Shown in pieces: positions 1 to 7,564 of a DNA stretch of 64,000 nucleotides (position 1 is its first letter; each line of letters opens with the position of its first letter). This stretch comes from Streptomyces sp. NBC_01262 (GTDB taxonomy: Bacteria > Actinomycetota > Actinomycetes > Streptomycetales > Streptomycetaceae): positions 744,001 to 808,000 of the forward strand of contig NZ_CP108462.1 of assembly GCF_036226365.1 (NCBI RefSeq), in the 5' to 3' direction. The position numbers and the translations under genes are program-made. Below the pieces are notes generated by a model. That model saw only the letters and a program-made list of their open reading frames with translations. It made no database searches and was not told the origin of the DNA.

Positions 1-66
1 GCGGGCTCACACATGTACGGCGTTGGCATGAGCATCTCCGCGTCCAGCGCTCGCGGGGCTGCGGGT

Positions 67-1545
67 TCAGGCGTCGACGACCGGAGTGGCGGCCGACGCG
101 GCCTTGGTGAAGCGCGGCAGGGCGGCGGCGCCGACCGCGAGCAGGGCGACGATGGCCATCTGCACGTACTCGACGTCGGCGAAGGCGTGGGCGATGTTGT
201 GCGGCGCCAGGGTCAGGTAGAGGGTGCCGAGGGTGGCCACGCCGAGGGCGAGACCACTCTGCTGCAGGGTGATCAGCACGCCGCTGCCGATGCCGCCGAG
301 GTGGGCGGGGACGTCGGCGAGGACGCTGCGGAACAGGCCGGCGAACAGCATCGACTGCCCGGCGCCGATGAGGGCGAGGGGCAGGGCCATGGCCCACAGG
401 CTGACGTGCGGCCAGTTCCCGACCAGGATCGTCACCAGTGAGGCCAGTCCGGCGAGTTGGATGACGGCGCCGGTGGACAGCGCGGCCCGGCCGTACCGTG
501 TGATCATTCGGGGCGCGACCAGGGAGCCGGCGAAGAACAGCAGGGCCATGGGCAGGATCGCCAGGCCGCTGTGCAGGGCGTCGGCGTGCAGGCCGTTCTG
601 GACGGTGAGGGCGAAGACGAACATGAACGCGCCGAAGCCGATGCTGAAGGCGAACACCATCGCCAGTCCGCGGGACATCGACGGCAGCCGCAGCAGCGAC
701 GGCGGCAGCAGCGGCACCTCGCCGCGCTGCTCGGTGCGCTTCTCCACGAGGTAGGTGGCGGCGCCGAGGACGACCGCTACGGCGAGCAGCAGCCAGGTCC
801 ACCACGGCCAGCCAAGCGAGTGGCCCTCGGTCAGCGGGACCAGCAGGGCGGTCAGGGTGGCGGCGAACAGAACGGTGCCGGGCAGGTCGATACCGACGGG
901 GTGGGGCGAGCGGGTGCTGGGCACGATCCGCGCCGCCACCAGGATCACCACCACGCCGATGGGCACGTTGACCAGGAAGATCGGCCGCCAGGACGTACCG
1001 GCGATGTCTGCGCTGACCAGCAGCCCGCCCGCCAACTGCCCGACCACGGCGGCGATGCCGGAGGTCGCCCCGTACAAGGCCACGGCCCGGGACTTGCGCT
1101 CACCTTCGAGGACGTGATGGAAGGTCGCCAGCACCTGCGGGATGAGCAGGGCGGCGGTGGCGCCCTGGATGATGCGGGCAGCGATCAGAGCACCCACGGT
1201 CGGGGCGAGGCCGCAGGCCAGCGAGGCCAGGACGAAGCCCACGAGCCCGCCGAGGAACATGCGGTGGCGGCCGTAACGGTCACCGAGGCGACCCCCGAGG
1301 ACCAGCAGGGTCGCGTACGCGACCCCGTATCCGGCGATCACCAGTTCCAGTGACGAGGCCGAGGCGTGCAGCGAGGCGTCGATGCTGGGCAGGGCCACGT
1401 TGGTGATGAAAAAGTCCATGATCGGCAGGAACGCGCCCGCCAGCAGGACGAACACCCCGAACGGGTGCAGGCCACCGGCGCGGGCCGTGGCGCGGGGCGA
1501 GGCCGTCGCAGTCGCGGCCTGCCCGGAGGAAAGGGTTGTCGTCAT
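67..1545 (-). CDS. MFS drug exporter, DHA2 (EmrB/QacA-like) family
   Basis: A 492-residue integral membrane protein that should export drugs or metabolites by proton antiport. Evidence is a long hydrophobic sequence of roughly 12–14 membrane segments, the MFS motif A (GGRLGDRYGRHRMFLGG, around residues 85–100) between TM2 and TM3, and the exporter-specific motif C (GATSGIAAVVGQLAGGLL, around 160–176). Length fits the DHA2 family. The ATG at 1545 lies just inside the divergent MarR gene's control region, with a purine-rich sequence upstream. The neighbouring MarR protein is its probable repressor. The substrate cannot be read from the sequence. Confidence 0.9.
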   Translation of the reverse strand: MTTTLSSGQAATATASPRATARAGGLHPFGVFVLLAGAFLPIMDFFITNVALPSIDASLHASASSLELVIAGYGVAYATLLVLGGRLGDRYGRHRMFLGGLVGFVLASLACGLAPTVGALIAARIIQGATAALLIPQVLATFHHVLEGERKSRAVALYGATSGIAAVVGQLAGGLLVSADIAGTSWRPIFLVNVPIGVVVILVAARIVPSTRSPHPVGIDLPGTVLFAATLTALLVPLTEGHSLGWPWWTWLLLAVAVVLGAATYLVEKRTEQRGEVPLLPPSLLRLPSMSRGLAMVFAFSIGFGAFMFVFALTVQNGLHADALHSGLAILPMALLFFAGSLVAPRMITRYGRAALSTGAVIQLAGLASLVTILVGNWPHVSLWAMALPLALIGAGQSMLFAGLFRSVLADVPAHLGGIGSGVLITLQQSGLALGVATLGTLYLTLAPHNIAHAFADVEYVQMAIVALLAVGAAALPRFTKAASAATPVVDA

Positions 1546-1560
1546 GACAGATCCTCGGGA

Positions 1561-1617
1561 AAGTAGTTATGGCATCATAGCTATGATGCCATAATGAGTA
1601 TGTGCCTATAACTACTT
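1561..1617. promoter_or_regulatory. Nested palindromic operator between MFS and MarR genes
   Basis: A perfect 28-bp inverted repeat with no spacer runs 1567–1594 (half-site TTATGGCATCATAG). A second inverted repeat encloses it: AAGTAGTTAT at 1561–1570 pairs exactly with ATAACTACTT at 1608–1617. The region is strikingly AT-rich compared with its surroundings and lies between divergent genes. It is the obvious MarR operator for autoregulation and control of the exporter (inference). Confidence 0.8.
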
Positions 1618-1642
1618 CCTGGCAACCCCGTACCCTGGAGCC

Positions 1643-2155
1643 GTGATGGAGGACCAGGCGCACCAGGCAGGACCGACAGCGGGACCGGACCACGAGCGGC
1701 GATGGGCCGAGCTGGCCGACCTCGTGCTGATCATCGGCCGGGAGATCCAGTTCCGCGGCTACACCGACGAGCGGGCCATACCCCTGTCACCGTCGGAGGG
1801 CATGGTGATGCGCCATCTACAGCACGACCACGCCGCTCCGCCCAGCCGTATCGCCGCCGCCACCGGGCTGCAGCGCACCAATCTCTCCACCGTCCTACGC
1901 GGCCTGGAGCAGAAGGGCCTCGTCGAGCGACACGCCGATCCGGGCGACGGCCGTGGGGTGACCGTCCACACCACCGACCAGGGACGCACCAACTACGCCC
2001 TCGTCCGCCGAGAATGGGCCACGGCCGTCGCCGCCGCCGTCGGCTACGACACCACAAACCTCGACGCGGCCCTCGCACTGCTCACCGCCATGGAAAACGG
2101 ACTGACCACGTCACGGCCACAGAACCGCGCCAAGCGAACCGCGACACAAAACTGA
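1643..2155 (+). CDS. MarR-family transcriptional regulator
   Basis: A 170-residue winged-helix repressor of the MarR family. The core PSRIAAATGLQRTNLSTVLRGLEQKGLVERHADPGD (split here for description: recognition helix LQRTNLSTVLRGLE, then the wing ending in DGRGVTVHTTDQGR) is characteristic. The start is GTG 1643 or the adjacent ATG 1646, both preceded by GGAG at 1637–1640. It is divergent from the MFS exporter and shares a long palindrome with it, so it most likely represses that exporter in response to the exported compound. Confidence 0.85.
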   Translation: MMEDQAHQAGPTAGPDHERRWAELADLVLIIGREIQFRGYTDERAIPLSPSEGMVMRHLQHDHAAPPSRIAAATGLQRTNLSTVLRGLEQKGLVERHADPGDGRGVTVHTTDQGRTNYALVRREWATAVAAAVGYDTTNLDAALALLTAMENGLTTSRPQNRAKRTATQN

Positions 2156-2386
2156 CAGCGCGTGAGTAGCGGCCAAAGCCCGGAGAGCTCAGCTTCGTGG
2201 AGGCTTCGGAGGAAGCGTCCCGGGACGCACGGACGCTCACCCTGGCGCTTCAGCACGCGACATCGTGCATGGACGGCCTGGGCGCCATGGTGCACCGACA
2301 CAGAGGCATGGGCGCAGCTGAGCGGCAAGCAGGACGTCGCACGAACCCGCTCGCCCCGGAGCCGGGGGCCGAGCCTCGGCCGGGTC

Positions 2387-2469
2387 GGCGGCCACGCCTG
2401 GGACGATCTTGCTCAGCCCAGGAAGCTCAGCCGGACCTGGCGGTTGGGATTGTCCACGTTGGTGTCCGC
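2387..2469 (-). pseudogene. 3' remnant of a yjbQ (UPF0047) gene; left copy of direct repeat
   Basis: Read on the reverse strand this encodes DTNVDNPNRQVRLSFLG followed by TGA (stop at 2413–2415), matching the C-terminus of the intact yjbQ product at 27293–27718 (DTNVDNPRRQVRLSFLG). The match continues past the stop to 2387. It covers about 83 bases with about nine mismatches to 27267–27349, including a 29-bp identical core (2411–2439 versus 27291–27319). Similarity stops abruptly at about 2470, where the rest of the gene is absent. Both copies have the same orientation and bracket the biosynthetic cluster. Confidence 0.8.
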
Positions 2470-2507
2470 CAATCTCCGTTAAGGCAACCCGACGATAGCG
2501 GAACTCG

Positions 2508-2594
2508 ATGCCCCGACAGCGCTCCGGCGACATGCAGGTCAAGTACAAGGAGACCTCGCGCGGCGGCCTCGCGGTCAACGTCATCGAGTGCTGA
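2508..2594 (+). pseudogene. 3' remnant of an L-serine dehydratase (sdaA-like) gene
   Basis: The reading frame ending at TGA 2592–2594 encodes [19 protein letters not shown] followed by VIEC. This is the characteristic C-terminus of single-chain L-serine dehydratases (the conserved [13 protein letters not shown] tail), recalled from the family rather than searched. Nothing further upstream resembles the enzyme, so only about 25 codons survive. It is a deletion remnant, unlikely to be expressed. Confidence 0.6.
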
Positions 2595-2662
2595 CGGGAC
2601 CGGCCCTGACCTGCTCCTTCGAGTCTTTCGGAGCTGTCAGGGCCTTCCCTGCTTGCACAGCG

Positions 2663-2684
2663 AAAAGTCCCTGAAAAGTCCCTG
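2663..2684. repeat. Perfect 11-bp tandem repeat (AAAAGTCCCTG x2)
   Basis: AAAAGTCCCTG occurs twice back to back (2663–2673, 2674–2684) and is followed by a short inverted element GGGAATTCCC (2684–2693). It sits in the scar region between the serine dehydratase remnant and a truncated gene. It may mark a recombination junction; function unknown. Confidence 0.6.
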
Positions 2685-2725
2685 GGAATTCCCTCGCGAA
2701 TGGGCCTGCAGGTACTGCCGCCTCT

Positions 2726-3145
2726 TCAAACTGCCCCCAGCCTGTCCGCCAGCGCCAGTACCAAGCGCGCCCGGTCGACGTAGTAGTGGAAATCCGGCGC
2801 TTCCCGGATCACCTCGCGGGCCACCGTCCGCCCGGGCTCCAGTAGGAAGTAGTCATGCTGGCGAACCCGGTTGACCGTGCCGTGCCGACGACGGGCTACC
2901 AGACCGGCGCTGCGCAGCACCGCCAAGGCGTCGCCCAGGGGCTCGTAGGCGCCGAAGTGGTGGCGCAGCATGCGGTCGCGCCGCACCTCTGGCTCCTCGG
3001 AGTCCAAGATGGTGCCCGCCAGCCTCAGCAGCGGCACCTCGCCGCTCTTCTCGTACTCCGTGAGCAGCTCATCGGCGAGGTAGTCCGGATTCCGCAGCCA
3101 AAAGTCCAGCTTCTGCAGCCGTACCTGGGTCCTGACCACGCCCAC
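2726..3145 (-). pseudogene. Unrecognised protein, probably truncated at both ends
   Basis: About 140 residues with natural codon use on the reverse strand: LDFWLRNPDYLADELL, then DSEEPEVRRDRMLRHHFGAY, then VRQHDYFLLEPGRTVAREVI, ending LALADRLGAV. It reads like a soluble regulatory or nucleotide-binding protein of the kind annotated as hypothetical in Streptomyces. I do not recognise a domain with a known function. The frame stays open to 3337, but residues before about 3175 are low-complexity, Arg-rich and overlap the SARP promoter, so the natural start appears lost. The GTG at 3145 is a placeholder. I judge it a remnant at the left cluster edge. Confidence 0.45.
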
Positions 3146-3267
3146 AGCCTCGGCGAGCCCCGGATCGGCGCGGTGAGCAGCGGCGGAGCCCCGAGGGTGG
3201 CCGGGCGGGATGGAGCGGCGGAGGGTGCGTGCTCTTCTCGGTCTCGCAATATGGGACACCCATTGGG

Positions 3268-3293
3268 AAAAAACCTTCGTCGCGGTATTTTTA
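3268..3293. promoter_or_regulatory. ARE-like box upstream of the SARP gene
   Basis: AAAAAACC followed by TTCGTCGCGGTATTTTTA forms an AT-flanked element resembling the autoregulatory elements bound by gamma-butyrolactone receptors (ArpA/ScbR). It closely matches the boxes at 23641–23664, 23694–23720 and 25806–25834 in this window. It lies 32 bases before the SARP start and so probably covers its promoter. A further short inverted repeat (ATGGG ACA CCCAT) is at 3251–3263. Confidence 0.65.
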
Positions 3294-3324
3294 TTCCGTT
3301 GCCGAGACCGGAGGTCTGTGTCAG

Positions 3325-4221
3325 ATGGAGTTCGCACTGCTGGGGCCGCTCACCGTGGCACACGAGGGGGACGACCTCACCCCCCGCGCCGAGATGGTGC
3401 GCAAGGCGCTGGCTCTACTGCTGGTACGGGCGAATCGGCTCGTGCCCACCGAACTGCTGGTGGAGGAGCTGTGGGACGCGACACCGCCGCGGCTCGCCCG
3501 CAAGACCGTGCAGACGTACATGTACCAGCTGCGACAGCTCCTCGGGGCGGGGGCGGACGCCCGGCTCCGGACGCAGGCCGGCGGCTATCTGCTGGAGGTC
3601 GAGCCGGGGCTGATCGACGCTCATGAGTTCCAGGACGAGGCCGCCCGGGGGCGGGCGGCCCTCGCCCAGGGTGACCCCGGCGCCGCCTCCGAGCTGCTGG
3701 CACAGGCACTGCGCCGGTGGCGCGGGGCGGCCCTGGAGGGGCTGACCCTGGGGCCGGTGCTCGCCGGGTTCGCCGCCCGCCTCGACGAGCTGTGGCTCGG
3801 CGCGACCGAGCAGCGGATCGACGCCGAGCTGCGGCTGGGGCACCATCGCGAGCTGCTGCCCGAGCTGCGCGAGCTCCTCCTGACGCACCCCACGAACGAG
3901 CCCCTCTGCGCCGACCTGATGCTGGCCGCGTACCGCGCGGACGAACGCGAACTGGCCCTGGCCGCCTACGGCGCGCTGCGCAGGGCGGTCGCCGAGAGCG
4001 CCGGTCTTGAGCCCTCGTCCAGGCTCCGTGAGCTTCAGCTCCAGATCCTGAACGAGGACCCCGCCCTCGACTGGCGCCCCCACGCGCCGTGCGTCACGCG
4101 CAGGCCGGTACAGCCGGCAGCACCTCTGCACGCGGCAGCAAGGAAGCACACAGCCGCTCCGCCTGTGGCGCGGTGTGCGCACCGACCACGAGCACTCCAT
4201 GCCGGTCGAGGTTCGAGCTGA
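3325..4221 (+). CDS. SARP-family transcriptional activator (pathway-specific)
   Basis: A 298-residue 'small' SARP of the DnrI/ActII-ORF4 type. It has an OmpR-like winged helix at residues 1–90 (MEFALLGPLTV..., TELLVEELWDATPP, KTVQTYMYQLRQLL) followed by the bacterial transcriptional activation domain (about 95–245: AHEFQDEAARGRAAL, RDE.. helices, LMLAAYRADERELALAAY). ATG 3325 is chosen because MEFALLGPL is the family N-terminus and GGAGGT at 3310–3315 is well placed; the frame stays open to 3229 upstream. Its 3' end overlaps the convergent ATP-grasp gene by 128 bases, over a Pro/Ala/Arg tail outside the conserved domain. It probably activates both cluster operons and is itself under the ARE-like box. 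Confidence 0.9.
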   Translation: MEFALLGPLTVAHEGDDLTPRAEMVRKALALLLVRANRLVPTELLVEELWDATPPRLARKTVQTYMYQLRQLLGAGADARLRTQAGGYLLEVEPGLIDAHEFQDEAARGRAALAQGDPGAASELLAQALRRWRGAALEGLTLGPVLAGFAARLDELWLGATEQRIDAELRLGHHRELLPELRELLLTHPTNEPLCADLMLAAYRADERELALAAYGALRRAVAESAGLEPSSRLRELQLQILNEDPALDWRPHAPCVTRRPVQPAAPLHAAARKHTAAPPVARCAHRPRALHAGRGSS

Positions 4222-5332
4222 CGGGCGGCACGATGTCGCCCTCGGCGAGGGCCACTTCGGCCGCCAGCACCCGCGCGTCGGCGCGCAGTGGCGCGAGATC
4301 GGGTACGGCGGCGACCCTCCCTTCCGGCGCGAAGAGGAACCGCACTGCCCCGCCCCGCAACGGCTTGCCGGGCGGCGGCGGGGCCGCGCCGAGGAGGTCG
4401 TCCAGCCAGGCTCCGTACAGTTCGAACCCGGGGTGGACCCACTCCAGCAGAGCGTGGATCCAGTCGCCGCCCTGCCGGGCGTGCACTTCGCCGAGGACCA
4501 CGCCCTGCTCGGTCAGCCAGCACTCGGCGTGGAAGTGCCCGGCCTTGAGGCCCAGCGCCGACACCGCGCCGCGCACGTCGCGCGCGATCCGTTCGGTGTC
4601 CCGCGCGGGCAGCGGCGCCGGCATCACGTGCCCGGCCTCGACGAAGGTGCCGGGCTCGGTCCGCTTGGCGGTGACGGCCAGCACATGGGGTATGCCGCTC
4701 GCGAAGATCCCCTCGACGCTGAACTCCGGTCCCCGCACGAACTCCTCGATCAGGATGGAAGCCGTACAGCCGCCCGCCGCCTCCCAGGCGCCGGGCAGTT
4801 GCGCCTCCTCGGTCACGAGCGTGACGCCCTCGCTGCTGGAGCCGCTGCGCGGCTTGACCACGGCCGCCCGGCCGGCGCGGGAGGCGAGGAAGTCGCGGGC
4901 CTCGGAGAGCCGGGCGCACAGCCGCACCGCGGGCTGGGGAAAGCCACGCTCCGCGAGGAAGCCGCGGCAGACGTCCTTGGTACGGACCCGCAGCACGGCG
5001 GCCGGCGGATTGCCCTTCAGCCCGAGCGCCGCCGCGACCTCGGCGACGCTGAGCGCCGCGTACTCGCGGTAGCCCAGCACCGCGTCGACCCGGTGCCGGG
5101 TGGCGTACCGCGCCGCCCAGAGGCGGCAGGCCACCGGGTCGGCGTAGTCCAGTTCGTACACCTCGTCGGCGAGGGCCACGAGTTCGGGCGCCGCGCCGAG
5201 GTTCTCGGCGGTGTCGGTGAGGACCACGCGTACCCCTCGCGCGCGGAACTGCGCGAGAGCGCGGTCGCAGATGTCCCGGACGAATCCGGCGGCGGCGGGG
5301 GCGGCACCGCCGATGATGAGCACGGTGGTCAT
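4094..5332 (-). CDS. ATP-grasp ligase 1
   Basis: A 412-residue ATP-grasp enzyme, predicted to join a carboxylate to an amine or similar nucleophile through an acyl-phosphate. It has an N-terminal pre-ATP-grasp domain (MTTVLIIGGAAPAAAGF), the nucleotide-binding lysine segment AAVVKPRSGSSSEGVTLV, then ILIEEFVRGPEFSVEGI, and the metal-binding end VVLGEVHARQGGDW. In that last motif the usual Asn of E-x-N is His, which may alter metal binding. Start ATG 5332 has AAGGAC upstream and overlaps the stop of the EamA gene (ATGA). It is the last gene of a leftward operon with a second ligase of identical length; the two are not close in sequence. Confidence 0.8.
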   Translation of the reverse strand: MTTVLIIGGAAPAAAGFVRDICDRALAQFRARGVRVVLTDTAENLGAAPELVALADEVYELDYADPVACRLWAARYATRHRVDAVLGYREYAALSVAEVAAALGLKGNPPAAVLRVRTKDVCRGFLAERGFPQPAVRLCARLSEARDFLASRAGRAAVVKPRSGSSSEGVTLVTEEAQLPGAWEAAGGCTASILIEEFVRGPEFSVEGIFASGIPHVLAVTAKRTEPGTFVEAGHVMPAPLPARDTERIARDVRGAVSALGLKAGHFHAECWLTEQGVVLGEVHARQGGDWIHALLEWVHPGFELYGAWLDDLLGAAPPPPGKPLRGGAVRFLFAPEGRVAAVPDLAPLRADARVLAAEVALAEGDIVPPVSSNLDRHGVLVVGAHTAPQAERLCASLLPRAEVLPAVPACA

Positions 5333-6321
5333 TCGTGATGTCCTTGCTTGAGGGCGAAAGGGACAGAGACGGGGGCAGGGACGGGCACGGGCTGCCACCG
5401 CACGCGGCGCGGGCGCGCCGGGGCGGAGCTCTCGTACCGGGCGGAGATGACAGCCAGTGCGATCAGGGCCGCCACCAGCACGCACGCCAGGGGGTCGAAG
5501 GGCTGGCCGAAGCCGACCTGGGCCAGATAGCTGAGCCCGGGCAGGGTGGTGAGCAGCACCATCGCGATCATGGGACGGGCCCTTTGCAGGCCGATCTGCA
5601 GCAGATACAGCGGTATGACGACCCCGGCCAGCGCGACGAGCACCGCTGTGCCGGGTCCGATGCCCGCCGCCGTACCGGAGCCGCCGCGGAGCACGAGCAG
5701 CACCGCGGCGACCACGTACGTGAGATGGAACCGGTGCGCCATCACCCACACCGGCCGGCCGCCCAGCTCGCCGAGGCGCCGGGAGGCGGTGGCGAGATAC
5801 GCGGCACCGAAGCCGGCGAGCAGCACGAGCCCCAGGCCGCCGGCCAGGGCGCCGGCGGAGACGGCCGTGCCCCGGGTGCCCTCGGTGCTCATGGCCAGCG
5901 CGGTGAGCACCGAGAACGCGAGCAGTACCGAGCCGCGCAGCCAGCCCGCCACGGTGGTGGGGCGGCCGCTCGCCAGGTCGAGCACCGCGACGGCCAGCGG
6001 CCCCACACCCGACATGACGCTGGCGGCCAGCGCGGCCGGCACCAGCACCAGGGAGAGGTAGAAGCCGAGGAAGGTGACGGCCGTCGCGACGTTCATGGCC
6101 ACGGTCAGCCGTATCACCTGACGCCTCGCACCGGGCTCCCGCGGCGGCCCGTGGCCGCGTACCCTGGCCAGCGTCCAGAAGACGGCGGTGGTCCCGGCGA
6201 AGGCGCAGGCCGAGAACAGCAGGCTGCCACCGACCGCGAGCCGGCCGCTGAGGAAGCCGTCGCTGCCCGCCTGGAGCACCACCGACAGGGCGATGAGAAC
6301 CAGCGCACCCACGGCCGTCAC
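5329..6321 (-). CDS. EamA/DMT-family exporter 1
   Basis: A 330-residue membrane protein with about ten hydrophobic segments in two halves, the layout of EamA (drug/metabolite transporter) proteins. Start GTG 6321 overlaps the stop of ATP-grasp ligase 2 (GTGA) and its own stop overlaps the start of ligase 1 (ATGA). That position, between two ligases, implies co-translation and a role exporting the pathway product or an intermediate. Longer upstream readings of this frame are antisense shadow of the ligase gene. Confidence 0.8.
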   Translation of the reverse strand: MTAVGALVLIALSVVLQAGSDGFLSGRLAVGGSLLFSACAFAGTTAVFWTLARVRGHGPPREPGARRQVIRLTVAMNVATAVTFLGFYLSLVLVPAALAASVMSGVGPLAVAVLDLASGRPTTVAGWLRGSVLLAFSVLTALAMSTEGTRGTAVSAGALAGGLGLVLLAGFGAAYLATASRRLGELGGRPVWVMAHRFHLTYVVAAVLLVLRGGSGTAAGIGPGTAVLVALAGVVIPLYLLQIGLQRARPMIAMVLLTTLPGLSYLAQVGFGQPFDPLACVLVAALIALAVISARYESSAPARPRRVRWQPVPVPAPVSVPFALKQGHHE

Positions 6322-7556
6322 ACCCTCACGTCGCCGCTGATGCGGTAGAGCTCCCCGACGTCCTCCAGCTCGTGGAGCACACCGAGGGAGTGCTCCAGCA
6401 GCTCCACGTCCTCGTGGACGAAGTACGCGAGGCCGCCGGCGCCGGTGGTCAGCCCCAGGTCCTCGACCGGCAGGCCGATCTCGGGCAGCCGGTCGATGCT
6501 GTGGAAGCCGGGCAGCCGGCGCAGGGTGCGCAGCCCGTCCATGGCCCGCAGCACTCCCGGCTGCCGGGAGCGGAGGAAGACCTTGGCCACGGTGCGGCCG
6601 GCGGCGTACGGCAGCTCCAGCCGGCGCTCGAACTCCCCGGGCCGCAGGAAACGCTCGGCCACCAGGTGCTGGTGGCTGTAGCCGAAGGCGGCGTGGTACG
6701 GGTCCGGGGCCAAGGAGGGGCCCATCACCCGGGAGTTGACCTCGACCAGACGCGCCCCGCGCGAGGTGAGCATGACCTCGGTGTGGGCGGCGCCCTCGCG
6801 GATGCCGAGGGCGTCCAGGCAGTCGAAGACGTAGTCGACGAGAGCGGCCTCGTCGTGGTCGAGGTGGCTGCGGGAGATGATGTGCCGCAGGACGGGCGCT
6901 CCGTCGAGGACGTCGATGCGCTCGGCGTAGACCTCGGAGAGCAGGTGCCGGCCGCCGATGCTGACGGTGTTGACGATGTACTGGGTGCCGCGCAGGTACT
7001 CCTGGAGCAGCACCTCCTCGTTGACCAGGCCCATCAGATTGCCGCGCCCCGCGATGGACCGGTAGGCGGCCCGCGCCTCCTGGTGGGTGTAGCAGACGGT
7101 GCAGCCGTCGCTGCCCGCGCTGTCGCGCGGCTTGACGACCACCGGGAAGCGGTCCCAGCCGGCGAGCGCCTTCTCGAACTCCGCCTGGCTGCGTACGGCG
7201 GCCGTGCGGGCCGAGGGCACGCCCGCCTGCTCCAGCGCCCGCACCATGAGGTGCTTGTCGCGCCGCGCCGCCGACTGCTCCGGCCGGTGGTGCGGCAGGC
7301 CGAGCGCCTGGTTGAGCTCGTCGGCCAGGGTGACGCCGTACTCGCTGGCGGCGATCACGGCCTCGGGCTCGATGGTGCGCAGCAGTTCCACGGTCGTGGC
7401 CAGGTCCTGGTGCAGCAGCTTGTGCGGGGTGATGACGTCGCTGTCGTACGCCTCCCTGAGCGTGGTGTCGTACAGATGCAGCGTGTCGGCGCCCTCCTCG
7501 CGGAAGGCCTCTCCGAGGGCGCGGCCGGTGGAAACGGGGTTGACCAGTACGAACAT
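6318..7556 (-). CDS. ATP-grasp ligase 2
   Basis: A 412-residue ATP-grasp enzyme of the amino-acid/peptide ligase type. Visible features: N-terminal Rossmann-like segment (MFVLVNPVSTGRALGEAF), ATP-binding lysine in FPVVVKPRDSAGSDGC, the adenine-contacting EEVLLQEYLRGTQYIVN, and the metal site AHTEVMLTSRGARLVEVNSR, with the E-x-N intact (unlike ligase 1). Start ATG 7556 lies eight bases after the FAD-protein stop, with GTGAGG upstream. It should activate an amino-acid carboxylate as acyl-phosphate and couple it to an amine. The pair of ligases suggests two successive couplings, or a di- or tripeptide-like product (inference). Confidence 0.82.
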   Translation of the reverse strand: MFVLVNPVSTGRALGEAFREEGADTLHLYDTTLREAYDSDVITPHKLLHQDLATTVELLRTIEPEAVIAASEYGVTLADELNQALGLPHHRPEQSAARRDKHLMVRALEQAGVPSARTAAVRSQAEFEKALAGWDRFPVVVKPRDSAGSDGCTVCYTHQEARAAYRSIAGRGNLMGLVNEEVLLQEYLRGTQYIVNTVSIGGRHLLSEVYAERIDVLDGAPVLRHIISRSHLDHDEAALVDYVFDCLDALGIREGAAHTEVMLTSRGARLVEVNSRVMGPSLAPDPYHAAFGYSHQHLVAERFLRPGEFERRLELPYAAGRTVAKVFLRSRQPGVLRAMDGLRTLRRLPGFHSIDRLPEIGLPVEDLGLTTGAGGLAYFVHEDVELLEHSLGVLHELEDVGELYRISGDVRV

Positions 7557-7564
7557 GGGATGCC

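Larger units (their letters stand above)
2156..2725. other. Gene-poor scar region with gene remnants
   Basis: About 570 bases hold no complete gene. Inside lie the 3' end of a yjbQ copy (reverse strand), the 3' end of an L-serine dehydratase-like gene (forward strand) and an 11-bp tandem repeat, each listed separately. The stretches 2156–2386 and 2595–2660 show nothing I can recognise. The pile-up of gene ends suggests repeated insertion or deletion at the left edge of the biosynthetic cluster. Confidence 0.6.

Noticed and set aside
13..441. Forward-strand ORF at the window start
   Set aside because: Gly/Asp/Arg-rich antisense of the MFS exporter gene, without any recognisable motif. The first 66 bases show no other feature.
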